Shown: piece by piece, positions 35,566-43,558 of the stretch | Layout of the letters: each line of letters opens with the position of its first letter | Position numbering within the stretch: position 1 is the first letter of the stretch | DNA from: Acidimicrobiaceae bacterium | GTDB taxonomy: Bacteria > Actinomycetota > Acidimicrobiia > Acidimicrobiales > RAAP-2 | Length of the DNA stretch: 64,000 bases | NCBI GenBank assembly: GCA_003142095.1 | Contig: PLON01000016.1 | Location: forward strand, 78,949-142,948 | Direction: 5' to 3' | Position numbers and translations under genes: made by a program | Notes under the pieces: generated by a model | Told to the model about the DNA's origin: nothing | Database searches by the model: none | The model's input: the letters and a program-made list of their open reading frames with translations, nothing else

Positions 35566-36276
35566 CTACGAGACGACGGATGCCTCGCTGGCGTCGATAG
35601 TTGACCAGTCGCGTTCCTCGAACGACAGTCCTGACAGCAATATCTGCTGGGCACTCAACACGACCGCGTCGACCGACGGCGAGCGCCCCGCCTTCCAAGA
35701 AAAAGAGAGCGCGTTCAGGGCCCCGATCAAAAGTTGCTGGGCCACTTTGGGGTCAATGTCGTCTCGTAGCAGCCCCGCTTCTTTCGCCTCGCCGATGAGG
35801 CGCGCCCAGACTCGCGCGTACGCACGCTCATCGGGTTGGCAGAGTTCCTGCACTTGGGCCGGCACGTCGCCCGCGATGCGATGTATCCACGCACGGGCGT
35901 AGTCCGATTGGCGCACGGACATGCGCAGATGTGCGTCAATGGCGATGGCGAGACGTTCAAGGGGGTCGTCGTCCTCGTGTGCCTTCAACGTGTTCTCGAG
36001 GGTCACGCGACAGTGGACGAGTCCTGCGACGAAGACTTCGCTCGCGAGTTCTTCCTTGTTGCTGAAGTGGTAATAGATCGCGGGCGCCTGCACACCGGCG
36101 ACTTCACCCACGTCGGAAAGCCTCATCCCCGTGAAGCCTTTATCGGCAAGCACGAGCGCGGCGGCGTCGAGGAGGCGGCGTCTCGTGGCGGCGGCTTTTC
36201 CGCCCGTTTCAAATGACTTGACGGACGAAGTCTGAGTGTTGGAGGTAGCGACCGTCGAGAGTTTCGCCTTGACCAT
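35566..36276 (-). CDS. TetR-family regulator beside the CoA-transferase genes
   Basis: 236 aa. HTH at about 27-75 (MRLSDVGEVAGVQAPAIYYHFSNKEELASEVF) preceded by a 25-residue polar tail. Lies 47 nt upstream of the CaiB/BaiF gene in the same direction, so it probably regulates that operon. A half-site TATGTAAT of the palindrome found by the next regulator lies in its own upstream region (36327-36334). Confidence 0.88.
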   Translation of the reverse strand: MVKAKLSTVATSNTQTSSVKSFETGGKAAATRRRLLDAAALVLADKGFTGMRLSDVGEVAGVQAPAIYYHFSNKEELASEVFVAGLVHCRVTLENTLKAHEDDDPLERLAIAIDAHLRMSVRQSDYARAWIHRIAGDVPAQVQELCQPDERAYARVWARLIGEAKEAGLLRDDIDPKVAQQLLIGALNALSFSWKAGRSPSVDAVVLSAQQILLSGLSFEERDWSTIDASEASVVS

Positions 36277-36299
36277 CTCTACCCACCCTTACGTCTTGT

Positions 36300-36317
36300 C
36301 CCCGATTTACGTCGGGG
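36300..36317. repeat. small inverted repeat upstream of the TetR gene
   Basis: CCCCGA-N6-TCGGGG, perfect 6-bp arms, 24 nt upstream of the regulator's ATG on its 5' side. May be an operator or a leader hairpin. Confidence 0.35.
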
Positions 36318-36418
36318 GCCGCAGTCTATGTAATCTTCATTGCCGTGACCAACATGTCCGGTCGTGGTTTCCGGCATCAAATCTTTGAATCGCGCGTTCG
36401 TACATACTTGACACCGGG

Positions 36419-37093
36419 TTACAACATTTCGCCGGGGTTCGTCGGATCGCTGGACGTCTCCGTGGGTCCGACGTTGTCCGTTTCACGCACTACACGAGCG
36501 AAGTTCACGAAGAAATCACGAATGCTTTCCGGCGTGTAGTGGATCTTCTCCGAGTTGACGAAGATCGCTTGACCGATCGATGCAGCCCAACACGAAGTAA
36601 CGAGCGCGTACGTATCGAGGTCGGGCTTAATCCAACCGAGTGGCTTCGCTGCATCAATTGCTTTGATCCAGCGCTCCACCTGCACTTCCAATCCGGCGCG
36701 AAACTCGGTACGGGTCCGATCGTCGGCCCAAATGTCAATGAGAAGTTTTGTGATCTGCCATTGATCGTCGGCCTTTCCGTACGACCACGCGAGCATCACG
36801 TTTTCGCCCAACGCCTTCCAAAACGTCGCCTCGTCGCGATCGACGATGGACTTTTCCGCGGTCGTGAGGTACTCGTGTAATGGCCCGATGAGCCGAAAGT
36901 AGGTGGAAGCCTGCGCTTCGGCGATCAACTGAGTGCGCGAGTCGAAGTGGTAGTAAATCGTCTGGAGTCCCACTTTGGCTTTCTCCGCAACATCGGCCAA
37001 ATGAAGGTCGTTGCTTCCGCGCTGGGCCAGCAAAGCTTCGGTGCTCTCAATGATGCGGCGACGCGTCCCACCGACCCCCTTGCCAACCGTCAT
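36419..37093 (-). CDS. TetR-family regulator near acyl-CoA dehydrogenase
   Basis: 224 aa from ATG 37093, preceded by GGAGGTAGAG; the TTG six codons earlier sits inside that site. HTH: LHLADVAEKAKVGLQTIYYHFDSRTQLIAEA. C-terminal half of TetR_C type without recognised ligand. A near-perfect 19-bp palindrome 83 nt upstream is its probable operator. Confidence 0.88.
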   Translation of the reverse strand: MTVGKGVGGTRRRIIESTEALLAQRGSNDLHLADVAEKAKVGLQTIYYHFDSRTQLIAEAQASTYFRLIGPLHEYLTTAEKSIVDRDEATFWKALGENVMLAWSYGKADDQWQITKLLIDIWADDRTRTEFRAGLEVQVERWIKAIDAAKPLGWIKPDLDTYALVTSCWAASIGQAIFVNSEKIHYTPESIRDFFVNFARVVRETDNVGPTETSSDPTNPGEML

Positions 37094-37175
37094 TTGGTTC
37101 TCTACCTCCAACCAGGTATCTCAACTGTGACGGTCCGTCGCTCAAGTCACTCCATGCAATCTAGGGTGCGACCTG

Positions 37176-37194
37176 TATGTAATGGCATTACATA
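37176..37194. promoter_or_regulatory. 19-bp palindrome, probable TetR operator
   Basis: TATGTAATGGCATTACATA: 9-bp perfect arms around one base. It lies upstream of the TetR gene ending at 36419 and downstream of the acyl-CoA dehydrogenase stop. Length and symmetry fit a TetR-dimer site. The left half TATGTAAT recurs at 36327-36334. Confidence 0.65.
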
Positions 37195-37296
37195 TTTTCG
37201 TCGCGAGTTCCTCGGGAGACTTTTTGGGGGTCTCGCGTATGAGTCCCTGACTGGCGGTGAGGGGCCAAGGGGCGCTACGTCGGGATTCTCAGGAAC

Positions 37297-38565
37297 TCAG
37301 GATCCGAAATTCCAGCCTTCACCTGCCTCGTAACGATGGATGATGTTCTTAGCTATCAGTATTTTATGAACCTCATCAGGGCCGTCGGCGAGGCGAAGAA
37401 TGCGCGCCGTTAGGTACATCTGAGCGAGCGGCAGGTCGTTGCTGACCCCCGCGCCGCCCCACACCTGGATCGCTCGGTCGACCACGCGGTGGTACGCCGC
37501 CGGCACAAAGACCTTGATCGCCGAGATGGCGGTGCGGGCGTCGGGGTCATTGTTCGCGACCTTCTCGGCGGCGTTGATCGTCATCAGCCGCGCCGACTGC
37601 AGGTCCATGAAACTCTCGGCGATGAATCCCTGGACGAACTGCTTCTCTTTCAACAGTCCCCCGTGCACTTCGCGCACGAGGGCCCGCTCGACCATGAGGT
37701 CAAAGGCGCGCCACATCTGTCCGATCGAATTCATGCAGTGGTACACCCGTCCGGCACCGAGTCGATCTTGGGCAGCCTGGTGACCTTGACCGACGAGTCC
37801 GAGCGTGTTCGCAACGGGGACCCGGACATTCTCGTAGCGAATCTCGCAGTGGTCCGAGGTCGATCCTCCAAAGATGCCGATGCCGCGAACGATGTTGACG
37901 CCGGACGTACTCGCGGGCACGATGATCTGACTCATGTGTCCGTTGGCACCCATTTCACCGGTGGGGTCAACGGTGCGACACATGACAATAAAGAAGTTGG
38001 CGTCGATGCCGTTCGACGTGAACCACTTGTGACCGTTGATAACCCACTCGTCGCCGTCGCGCACCGCTTCGGTCGTAATGGAGCGCGGATCAGAACCGGC
38101 GTGTTCCGGTTCGGTCATCGAAAATCCCGACTCCATCTCGCCCGCGATGAGTGGCAGTAGCCACCTTTGCTTCTGTTCCTCCGTGCCGTACTTCACGAGG
38201 ATGCTGGCGTTGCCCGAGTTCGGCGCCGCAATGCCAAAGAGTACGTTCGCGCCGACGGCGTAGGCGAGGATCTCGTACATGTAGGCGAGCGACAAGAAGT
38301 CGAGTCCCGCACCGCCGTACTCCGCGGGCAAGTGAGGCGCCCATAGCCCGGCTTCGGCGACCTTTGCCTTTACGCTCTCTCGCAGTTCGATGCTCTCGCG
38401 TCGCTCGTCCACTCGTTCGTCGTCGACGTGTCCGGCGCCCCGCGACGATCTCCAGAGCACCGCTTCGTTGGGCAGAATCTCGGTGTTGACGAGTTCAGCC
38501 GTGCGTCGGCGAACGTCGTTGATCTTGTCGCTGAGCCCGGCAATGGGCGTGACGTTGATGGGCAT
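37297..38565 (-). CDS. acyl-CoA dehydrogenase
   Basis: 422 aa flavoenzyme introducing an alpha-beta double bond in acyl-CoA. FSMTEPEHAGSDP (FAD/substrate motif), WVINGHKWFTSNG and the C-terminal QVWGGAGVSNDLPLAQMYLTARILRLADGPDEVH match the ACAD10/11-like branch found in actinobacteria. AAGGAG precedes the ATG. On the same strand as, and upstream of, two TetR genes and two CaiB/BaiF genes, fitting a fatty or branched acyl-CoA degradation cluster. Confidence 0.9.
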   Translation of the reverse strand: MPINVTPIAGLSDKINDVRRRTAELVNTEILPNEAVLWRSSRGAGHVDDERVDERRESIELRESVKAKVAEAGLWAPHLPAEYGGAGLDFLSLAYMYEILAYAVGANVLFGIAAPNSGNASILVKYGTEEQKQRWLLPLIAGEMESGFSMTEPEHAGSDPRSITTEAVRDGDEWVINGHKWFTSNGIDANFFIVMCRTVDPTGEMGANGHMSQIIVPASTSGVNIVRGIGIFGGSTSDHCEIRYENVRVPVANTLGLVGQGHQAAQDRLGAGRVYHCMNSIGQMWRAFDLMVERALVREVHGGLLKEKQFVQGFIAESFMDLQSARLMTINAAEKVANNDPDARTAISAIKVFVPAAYHRVVDRAIQVWGGAGVSNDLPLAQMYLTARILRLADGPDEVHKILIAKNIIHRYEAGEGWNFGS

Positions 38566-38682
38566 TCGTGCTCCTTGTTGGTAAGGCCGTCTCTTGATTA
38601 TCGCCGATCAGGAAAAGCGGCGACCTCTCGATCTGTAATTCGGATATCAGCGGGAAAAGTTGCGCCGATATAGCCTCTCCCT

Positions 38683-39498
38683 GTGGCCAGCGACGCGACG
38701 GGCGAAATAGATCATCTCCCACAAAAGCTGACGCCCGAGTCGCGGATCGTGTCCGGCGTGGTGGGCGTTCTGGCGGTGGCGGCGGGCGTGCTCGCGATCT
38801 TCTACAAGAACAACAACGGCGGAAGTATCGCGCTGGTTGCAGTGGGAGCCGCGTTCTTGTTGATGGCCGTCACCGGTTACGGGATTCGGAGTCTGAAAAT
38901 CGGTCCTAACGAGATCGTCATGGATACCTTGAACGTGGCTCGACAACTGCGACTCCAGGGAGACGACGAGGGAGCGGCGGAAGCGGTCGAATCCTTAATC
39001 AGAACGCCGACGCCCCTACTGACTCAGCCCGTGGCCGACACTTCAATGTCCAGAAGTTTTCTGAAATACAACCCCTCTCCAACGGAGACGTATTCGATAC
39101 CGGAGGACTATGACAACGCGGTCCGCGCGGCACTCAACGCGGAACTCTCGGGACGAGGGTTAGTGCTCCCGGACATGAGCGCGAATACCAGACGATTCGA
39201 CTTTCTCGTTCGCGCGTCCGAAAAGACGTTCGGGGTCGAGATCAGACTCGGAGACCGGATCCGCTTTGACGCGTTTGCCCAATCGATGAACCTCTTGCTT
39301 CAAACCACCGCCACGTCGATTGATGGCGTGTTGGTGGTCGTCAACAGTTCGCCAGAAGCAATCGTCAATCTTCGCGACGTTGCCGGCGGACTGATCCACG
39401 CGCCCACGCAGTTTGTAGCGTGGAGAACCAGCGACGACGCACACGTGCTCCTCGAGGCCATTCATCAGTTGGTGGTGGTCTCCAAAGGAAGCTGGTAG
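38683..39498 (+). CDS. two-helix membrane protein with possible PD-(D/E)XK-like cytosolic domain
   Basis: 271 aa, GTG start. Two transmembrane helices near the N-terminus (IVSGVVGVLAVAAGVLAIF and GSIALVAVGAAFLLMAVTG), then a cytosolic part of about 200 residues. Its core RRFDFLVRASEKTFGVEIRLGDRI has the strand-turn-strand outline of restriction-endonuclease-like folds (D..., E-I-R in place of ExK), and the end (VLVVVNSSP) fits the next strand. The match is by eye only and the Lys is replaced. A TATAGC box 8 nt before the start suggests a leaderless mRNA. Function unknown. Confidence 0.6.
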   Translation: MASDATGEIDHLPQKLTPESRIVSGVVGVLAVAAGVLAIFYKNNNGGSIALVAVGAAFLLMAVTGYGIRSLKIGPNEIVMDTLNVARQLRLQGDDEGAAEAVESLIRTPTPLLTQPVADTSMSRSFLKYNPSPTETYSIPEDYDNAVRAALNAELSGRGLVLPDMSANTRRFDFLVRASEKTFGVEIRLGDRIRFDAFAQSMNLLLQTTATSIDGVLVVVNSSPEAIVNLRDVAGGLIHAPTQFVAWRTSDDAHVLLEAIHQLVVVSKGSW

Positions 39499-39499
39499 T

Positions 39500-39665
39500 T
39501 CAGCGGCGCGACCCGAGAAGAGTCACCTCATCCGCGAGAGCGCGCGGGATCGCGACACGCTGCGCCTGCCCGCCCGAGAGCTCGTGCGGAAAGCGAGTGG
39601 CGAAGCGTCACGTGAGACCAACCATCGCAGGCGATTGACGACGTCCGCGAAAGACTGCGCGCCAA
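39500..39665 (-). pseudogene. ABC transporter ATPase remnant (Opp/Dpp type)
   Basis: Minus strand, two frames. QSFADVVNRL (about 39659-39630), then after a frameshift AMVGLT-stop-RFATRFPHELSGGQAQRVAI and PRALADEV, ending at TGA 39502-39500. The RFPHELSGGQ plus RVAIxRAL block is the signature-motif region of OppF/DppF-like ATPases. An in-frame TGA (39610-39608), the frameshift and the lack of Walker A and B make it a clear decayed fragment. Confidence 0.72.
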
Positions 39666-39765
39666 ACTCTGAGCAGATTCTCATCGACACGACTCGCTTC
39701 ACGAGTGTCGTGCGCCCCGGGGCACACGACCGACGCGGCTTCTAGGATGACGCGAAGGACGACTC

Positions 39766-40689
39766 ATGAACTCAGACCATCTCCTCGTCAGCGTCCCGGA
39801 CGCAAACCTCGCGAGTGCTCTCGGCGACATCGATGGCGTGGAGATCGTGGTCTGGGATATGTCCGGACCGCCGCCCGTATCCGTGATCGATCTCGTGGTT
39901 TCTCCCTATCTCGGACCGATCACGTGGACCACGCAGTTGGCGGGAGTTACAACGCGGCTCGTGCAGAGCCCGTCCATTGGCTACGACGGCATGACGGAGG
40001 CCCTCCCTGCAGGGATCGTCTACGCCAACGCCGCTTCGGTGCACGAGACCTCAACCGCGGAACTGACTCTGGCCCTCATCTTGGCGTCACAACGAGGGAT
40101 ACCGGACTTTGTGCGCGCGGCCGAGCGCGGACACTGGGCCCCCGCGTGGCATCAGAGTCTCGCTGACCGTCAAGTTCTTCTCGTCGGATACGGCGGCGTC
40201 GGCAAGGCCATCGCCGAGCGGCTTCGACCGTTCGAGGTCACCCTCACTCGGGTCGCGCACACCGCGCGTTCCGACGAAGACGGCGAGATCTTCGCGGTCA
40301 GTTCACTTCCCGATCTCCTCCCCACGGCCGACGTCGTCATCGTCGTTGTCCCGCTCAGCGAGAGCACGACGCACCTCGTCGACGACGACTTCCTTTCACG
40401 AATGCGCGACAACAGTCTGCTCGTCAATGTGTCGCGTGGTCGGGTCGCGGACACCGAGGCACTGTTGAAGCACGCGAGCTCGGGGCGACTGCGGCTCGCG
40501 CTTGACGTCACCGATCCGGAGCCCCTGCCCGAGGGACACCCGCTCTTCGCACTCGAGAACGTACTCATCTCACCGCACGTCGGGGGCGCATCGAGCGCGG
40601 GGTCGCCACGACTGGTGCGACTCATCACGGAGCAGATCGAAAGACTGCGTCGCGGCGACGAGCCGCTCAACGTCGTCTTACGGACCTAA
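39766..40689 (+). CDS. D-isomer-specific 2-hydroxyacid dehydrogenase
   Basis: 307 aa NAD(P)-dependent dehydrogenase. Nucleotide loop LVGYGGVGKAIAERL, catalytic Arg in NVSRGRVADT, Glu in TDPEPLPEGHPL and His in SPHVGGAS are all present. Length fits glyoxylate/hydroxypyruvate reductase-like enzymes rather than SerA with ACT domains. AAGGA precedes the ATG. Substrate not known. Six nt before a GNAT gene. Confidence 0.88.
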   Translation: MNSDHLLVSVPDANLASALGDIDGVEIVVWDMSGPPPVSVIDLVVSPYLGPITWTTQLAGVTTRLVQSPSIGYDGMTEALPAGIVYANAASVHETSTAELTLALILASQRGIPDFVRAAERGHWAPAWHQSLADRQVLLVGYGGVGKAIAERLRPFEVTLTRVAHTARSDEDGEIFAVSSLPDLLPTADVVIVVVPLSESTTHLVDDDFLSRMRDNSLLVNVSRGRVADTEALLKHASSGRLRLALDVTDPEPLPEGHPLFALENVLISPHVGGASSAGSPRLVRLITEQIERLRRGDEPLNVVLRT

Positions 40690-40695
40690 CGGCCG

Positions 40696-41481
40696 ATGAG
40701 ACCCGAGCGGCACGCTCACCACAATGAACTCGCAACGGAGCTCCGAGGTTGGTTCACGAACTCCGCTCCAGAAATTGACTACTTCGTCACTCGCCACTGG
40801 TTCGGTTATCTCGCCAACTCCGCCGGTCCCGCAGGGCCGCGGCTCATACTGGAACTTGACGAACCGAGTCAAGTGGCCAGAGCACTTGACGAAGCGAGGA
40901 GCCAGTGCGCCAACGGTGATATCACGATCTGGATTGACGATCACTCGCGCCACCAGATCCTTGACGGCACGCTACGCGACCTCGGATGTCGTCCCATAAA
41001 GGCGACGACTCACATCGCTCTCGTTGGAAAACTGATGTCCGCCGGCGCCACCGACCTCGTGTTCGAAACCACGGGACGGGATGACCTCGAGATCTGGGCT
41101 GACACGAAGATTCGCGCATTCGACAACACTGACGCCGTACCGAGTGCGGAACGACTCAACGCGGAAATCGCCGTTCGAAGTACAGAACTGGCGCTGTCGA
41201 GACTCACGCTCGCTCGCCTCGACGGTGAACCGGTGGGCGTCAGCGCTTTCTATGCCGGCTCTGATCAACTTCTCTTTAACGTGGGCACACGTGTCCCTTT
41301 CCGTCACCGCGGCGTGGCCCAGGCGATGCTGTCTCACTGGGTTAACGGGGGCCTCGCTAGCGGCTGTCGCTCGTTGATCATTAACGCGGATGATCCGGGC
41401 GCTCCCCAGATGCTGTATCGACATATGGGCTTCGTCGACGAGATCTATTGGTATCAGCGTTACGAACTAACCAACTCGTAA
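40696..41481 (+). CDS. GNAT-family N-acetyltransferase
   Basis: 261 aa. The C-terminal half carries the GNAT acetyl-CoA motif A (VGTRVPFRHRGVAQAMLSHWV) and motif B (NADDPGAPQMLYRHMGFVDEIYWYQRY). The N-terminal 120 residues look like a second, degenerate GNAT fold (double-domain type as in mycothiol synthase relatives). Probably co-transcribed with the 2-hydroxyacid dehydrogenase. Acceptor unknown. Confidence 0.8.
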   Translation: MRPERHAHHNELATELRGWFTNSAPEIDYFVTRHWFGYLANSAGPAGPRLILELDEPSQVARALDEARSQCANGDITIWIDDHSRHQILDGTLRDLGCRPIKATTHIALVGKLMSAGATDLVFETTGRDDLEIWADTKIRAFDNTDAVPSAERLNAEIAVRSTELALSRLTLARLDGEPVGVSAFYAGSDQLLFNVGTRVPFRHRGVAQAMLSHWVNGGLASGCRSLIINADDPGAPQMLYRHMGFVDEIYWYQRYELTNS

Positions 41482-41497
41482 CCGAGTTCGAAGCCGG

Positions 41498-41983
41498 TTA
41501 CAGCTTCAGGTACATGACGTGCAGGCCCACGAGACCGTGCTTCGCGGAGTCGAAGGCCTCGGGAATCGTCGCCAGGATCTCAAATCCGAGGCCCTGCCAG
41601 AGGTGCACGGCGCCGACGTTGGTCTCAACGACCGCGTTGAACTGAATTGCAACATAACCCTCGTCACGAGCCCGAGCAATAACGTCGACGCCAAGAGCCC
41701 GACCGATACCGCGACCGTGCGAATTGGGGTCCACCATGAAACTCGCGGTCGCCACGTGTGCGCCGCGGCCCGGGCGATTGGGTCCCATTTTCGCCGAACC
41801 CACGATGCGCCCCTCGTCCACGGCGACGATCACCCGACTCGGCGGACTCTCCATCCAGAGAGATCTCGCGTCGTCCGACGTGAGATTCGCCGAGTAAGCG
41901 TACGTCTCTCCCGCCGCAATGATGGCGGAGAAAATCGGAAAGAACGAGGGCCAATCGTCTTCTGTCGCCTCACGAATGTTCAT
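41498..41983 (-). CDS. GNAT-family N-acetyltransferase
   Basis: 161 aa from ATG 41983; GTG 42007 is an alternative. MNIREATEDDWPSFFPIF start and motif A VDPNSHGRGIGRALGVDVIARARDEGY, then HLWQGLGFEILATIPEAF, are typical of the L-amino-acid/phosphinothricin acetyltransferase (PAT/MnaT) group. No Shine-Dalgarno; a TACGCT -10 (41997-41992) stands 8 nt before the ATG, so probably leaderless. Confidence 0.86.
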   Translation of the reverse strand: MNIREATEDDWPSFFPIFSAIIAAGETYAYSANLTSDDARSLWMESPPSRVIVAVDEGRIVGSAKMGPNRPGRGAHVATASFMVDPNSHGRGIGRALGVDVIARARDEGYVAIQFNAVVETNVGAVHLWQGLGFEILATIPEAFDSAKHGLVGLHVMYLKL

Positions 41984-41991
41984 GAATCGAC

Positions 41992-42001
41992 AGCGTACTG
42001 T
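41992..42001. promoter_or_regulatory. overlapping back-to-back -10 boxes of two divergent genes
   Basis: Plus strand TACTGT (41996-42001), 6 nt before GTG 42008. Minus strand TACGCT (41997-41992), 8 nt before ATG 41983. The start codons are separated by only 24 nt, so both mRNAs would be leaderless and the two polymerases would compete. Confidence 0.45.
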
Positions 42002-42007
42002 GAGCAC

Positions 42008-42814
42008 GTGGATAAATGGCTAGAGACAAACCGTGCGAACTGGAACGATCGCGTCGGCGTTCACGTCACGTCACGCTTCTACGACGTCGACGGATGGCTG
42101 CGCGACGAACCCGGTCCCACTCCTCTTGAGCACAGCGCTCTTGGCAACGTCGAAGGACTCTCACTTGTGCACCTGCAATGTCATTTCGGGATGGACACGC
42201 TGCGCTGGGCACGCGTCGGCGCGACCGTCACGGGCGTCGATTTTTCGCCCGCCGCCATCGCCGAAGCAACAGCCCTCGCTAAAAGGGCAGGACTTAATGT
42301 TCGCTCCCGATTCGTCTGCGCCAACGTGTACGACGCGCCCGAGACTCTCGAAGGTCAAAAATTCGATGTGGTCTACGTGAGTCTGGGCTCTCTCTGTTGG
42401 TTGCCGAATATCGAGATGTGGGCCGAGGTCGTAGCGAAACTTCTCCGCCCGGGAGGTCGCCTCTACCTGCACGACGTGCATCCGCTGTCGAACTGTCTCG
42501 ACGACGGGGGCGAACGTTTCGCATTCAGCTATTTCGAAGCCGCGGAACCGCTCACGTTCGACAGCGACGAAACGTATACCGATGGTGGCGCGGTCACGAA
42601 TACGACAACCTACGAGTGGAATCACTCCCTCGCCGAACTATTTGGCGCACTGCGCGAAAGCGGCCTCGTGCTCGACGCATTCGACGAACTCGACTGGACC
42701 GTGTGGCCACAGTTTCCTTGGCTTGTGGAATCCAGCGAGGGGACCTGGACGATCCCGACCGACAGGCCGGGTATGCCGCTCGCCTTCACTCTCGTAGCGC
42801 ACCTATCCGACTAG
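42008..42814 (+). CDS. class I SAM-dependent methyltransferase
   Basis: 268 aa from GTG 42008; the longer open frame upstream is the antisense of the divergent GNAT gene. VDKWLETNRANWNDRVGVH opening, SAM site LVHLQCHFGMDTLRWARVGATVTGVDFS (unusual QCHFG instead of DxGxG), VVYVSLGSLCWLPN and the tail typical of this large actinobacterial methyltransferase group. Target unknown. Probably leaderless. Confidence 0.85.
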   Translation: MDKWLETNRANWNDRVGVHVTSRFYDVDGWLRDEPGPTPLEHSALGNVEGLSLVHLQCHFGMDTLRWARVGATVTGVDFSPAAIAEATALAKRAGLNVRSRFVCANVYDAPETLEGQKFDVVYVSLGSLCWLPNIEMWAEVVAKLLRPGGRLYLHDVHPLSNCLDDGGERFAFSYFEAAEPLTFDSDETYTDGGAVTNTTTYEWNHSLAELFGALRESGLVLDAFDELDWTVWPQFPWLVESSEGTWTIPTDRPGMPLAFTLVAHLSD

Positions 42815-42829
42815 TCATTTCGACAGTGT

Positions 42830-43393
42830 CTATGACACGCGGTCTCGGACCCAGATGAATCCTTTGCCAGTGTGGCCGGGAGTCTCTAAGGGACGATCTT
42901 CAATGGCGAGCAGTCGAAAACCGATCTTCGGGGGCACCGAGGCGCTCGCCGCGTTGGCCTGATCCATACGGATCTTCACACGTTCGACGGTTAAGCAGCG
43001 AAATGCGGCGTCGGCCAGTGCCTTGGCGGCACTCGTCGCGTAGCCGCGACCGGCGCGATCTGTACGCACCCAGTAACCAATCTCCGGACACTCGGGATCG
43101 TCCTTTAAATGCATGCCCGACGAACCCACGATGTCGCCGGTCGCTTTTTCGACGAGGACGTAGCTCCAGTCCTGATCATCGTCAAAGAGCGTCTGAGCTA
43201 ACTCCAGAAATTCTGACACCGCCTCGTGCGTTGGCCTCTCGTGAGCCCAAATCATCCACTGGTGGAGCTCGTCGAAACTCGCGATCGACGCGTCGTAAAT
43301 TGCGTCAGCCATCTCGGGACGTGTTCTTTGAAGTTCGATCTCACCGGCGTCAAGTCGATCTGGTAGCAAAGCCACAGAGACAGTATGGAACAC
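42830..43393 (-). CDS. GNAT acetyltransferase, RimJ/RimL type
   Basis: 187 aa, GTG start. Acetyltransf_3 domain: LQRTRPEMADAIYDASIASFDEL, GSSGMHLKDDPECPEIGYWVRTDRAGRGYATSAAKAL and MDQANAASASVPPKIGFRL match RimJ/RimL protein-serine or alanine N-acetyltransferases, which modify ribosomal proteins or peptides. Convergent with the methyltransferase. No ribosome-binding site. Confidence 0.88.
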   Translation of the reverse strand: MFHTVSVALLPDRLDAGEIELQRTRPEMADAIYDASIASFDELHQWMIWAHERPTHEAVSEFLELAQTLFDDDQDWSYVLVEKATGDIVGSSGMHLKDDPECPEIGYWVRTDRAGRGYATSAAKALADAAFRCLTVERVKIRMDQANAASASVPPKIGFRLLAIEDRPLETPGHTGKGFIWVRDRVS

Positions 43394-43558
43394 GTGAGAT
43401 TGTCATTCCACGCGACACGCCGGCGTAAGCGACCGACCTTCGCGGTCTTCGCGATCGTAACGTGATCGCATAGACGGCGGGACGCATCTTCTCTTTGCGG
43501 GTCGTCCTTCCTACACACGGCTTGTCGACGAGAGAGATCTTTCGCGCGCTATGACAAC

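Noticed and set aside
36408..36413. Perfect TTGACA on the plus strand
   Set aside because: No -10 at proper spacing and no plus-strand gene follows; it lies at the 3' end of a minus-strand TetR gene.
39700..39735. GC-rich hairpin TCGTGCGCCCC/GGGGCACACGA
   Set aside because: One mismatch, no T-run and no gene ending there; could be part of the decayed ATPase flank. No function supported.
41519..42007. Long in-frame extension upstream of the methyltransferase
   Set aside because: It is antisense to a convincing GNAT gene, and the methyltransferase homology begins at GTG 42008.
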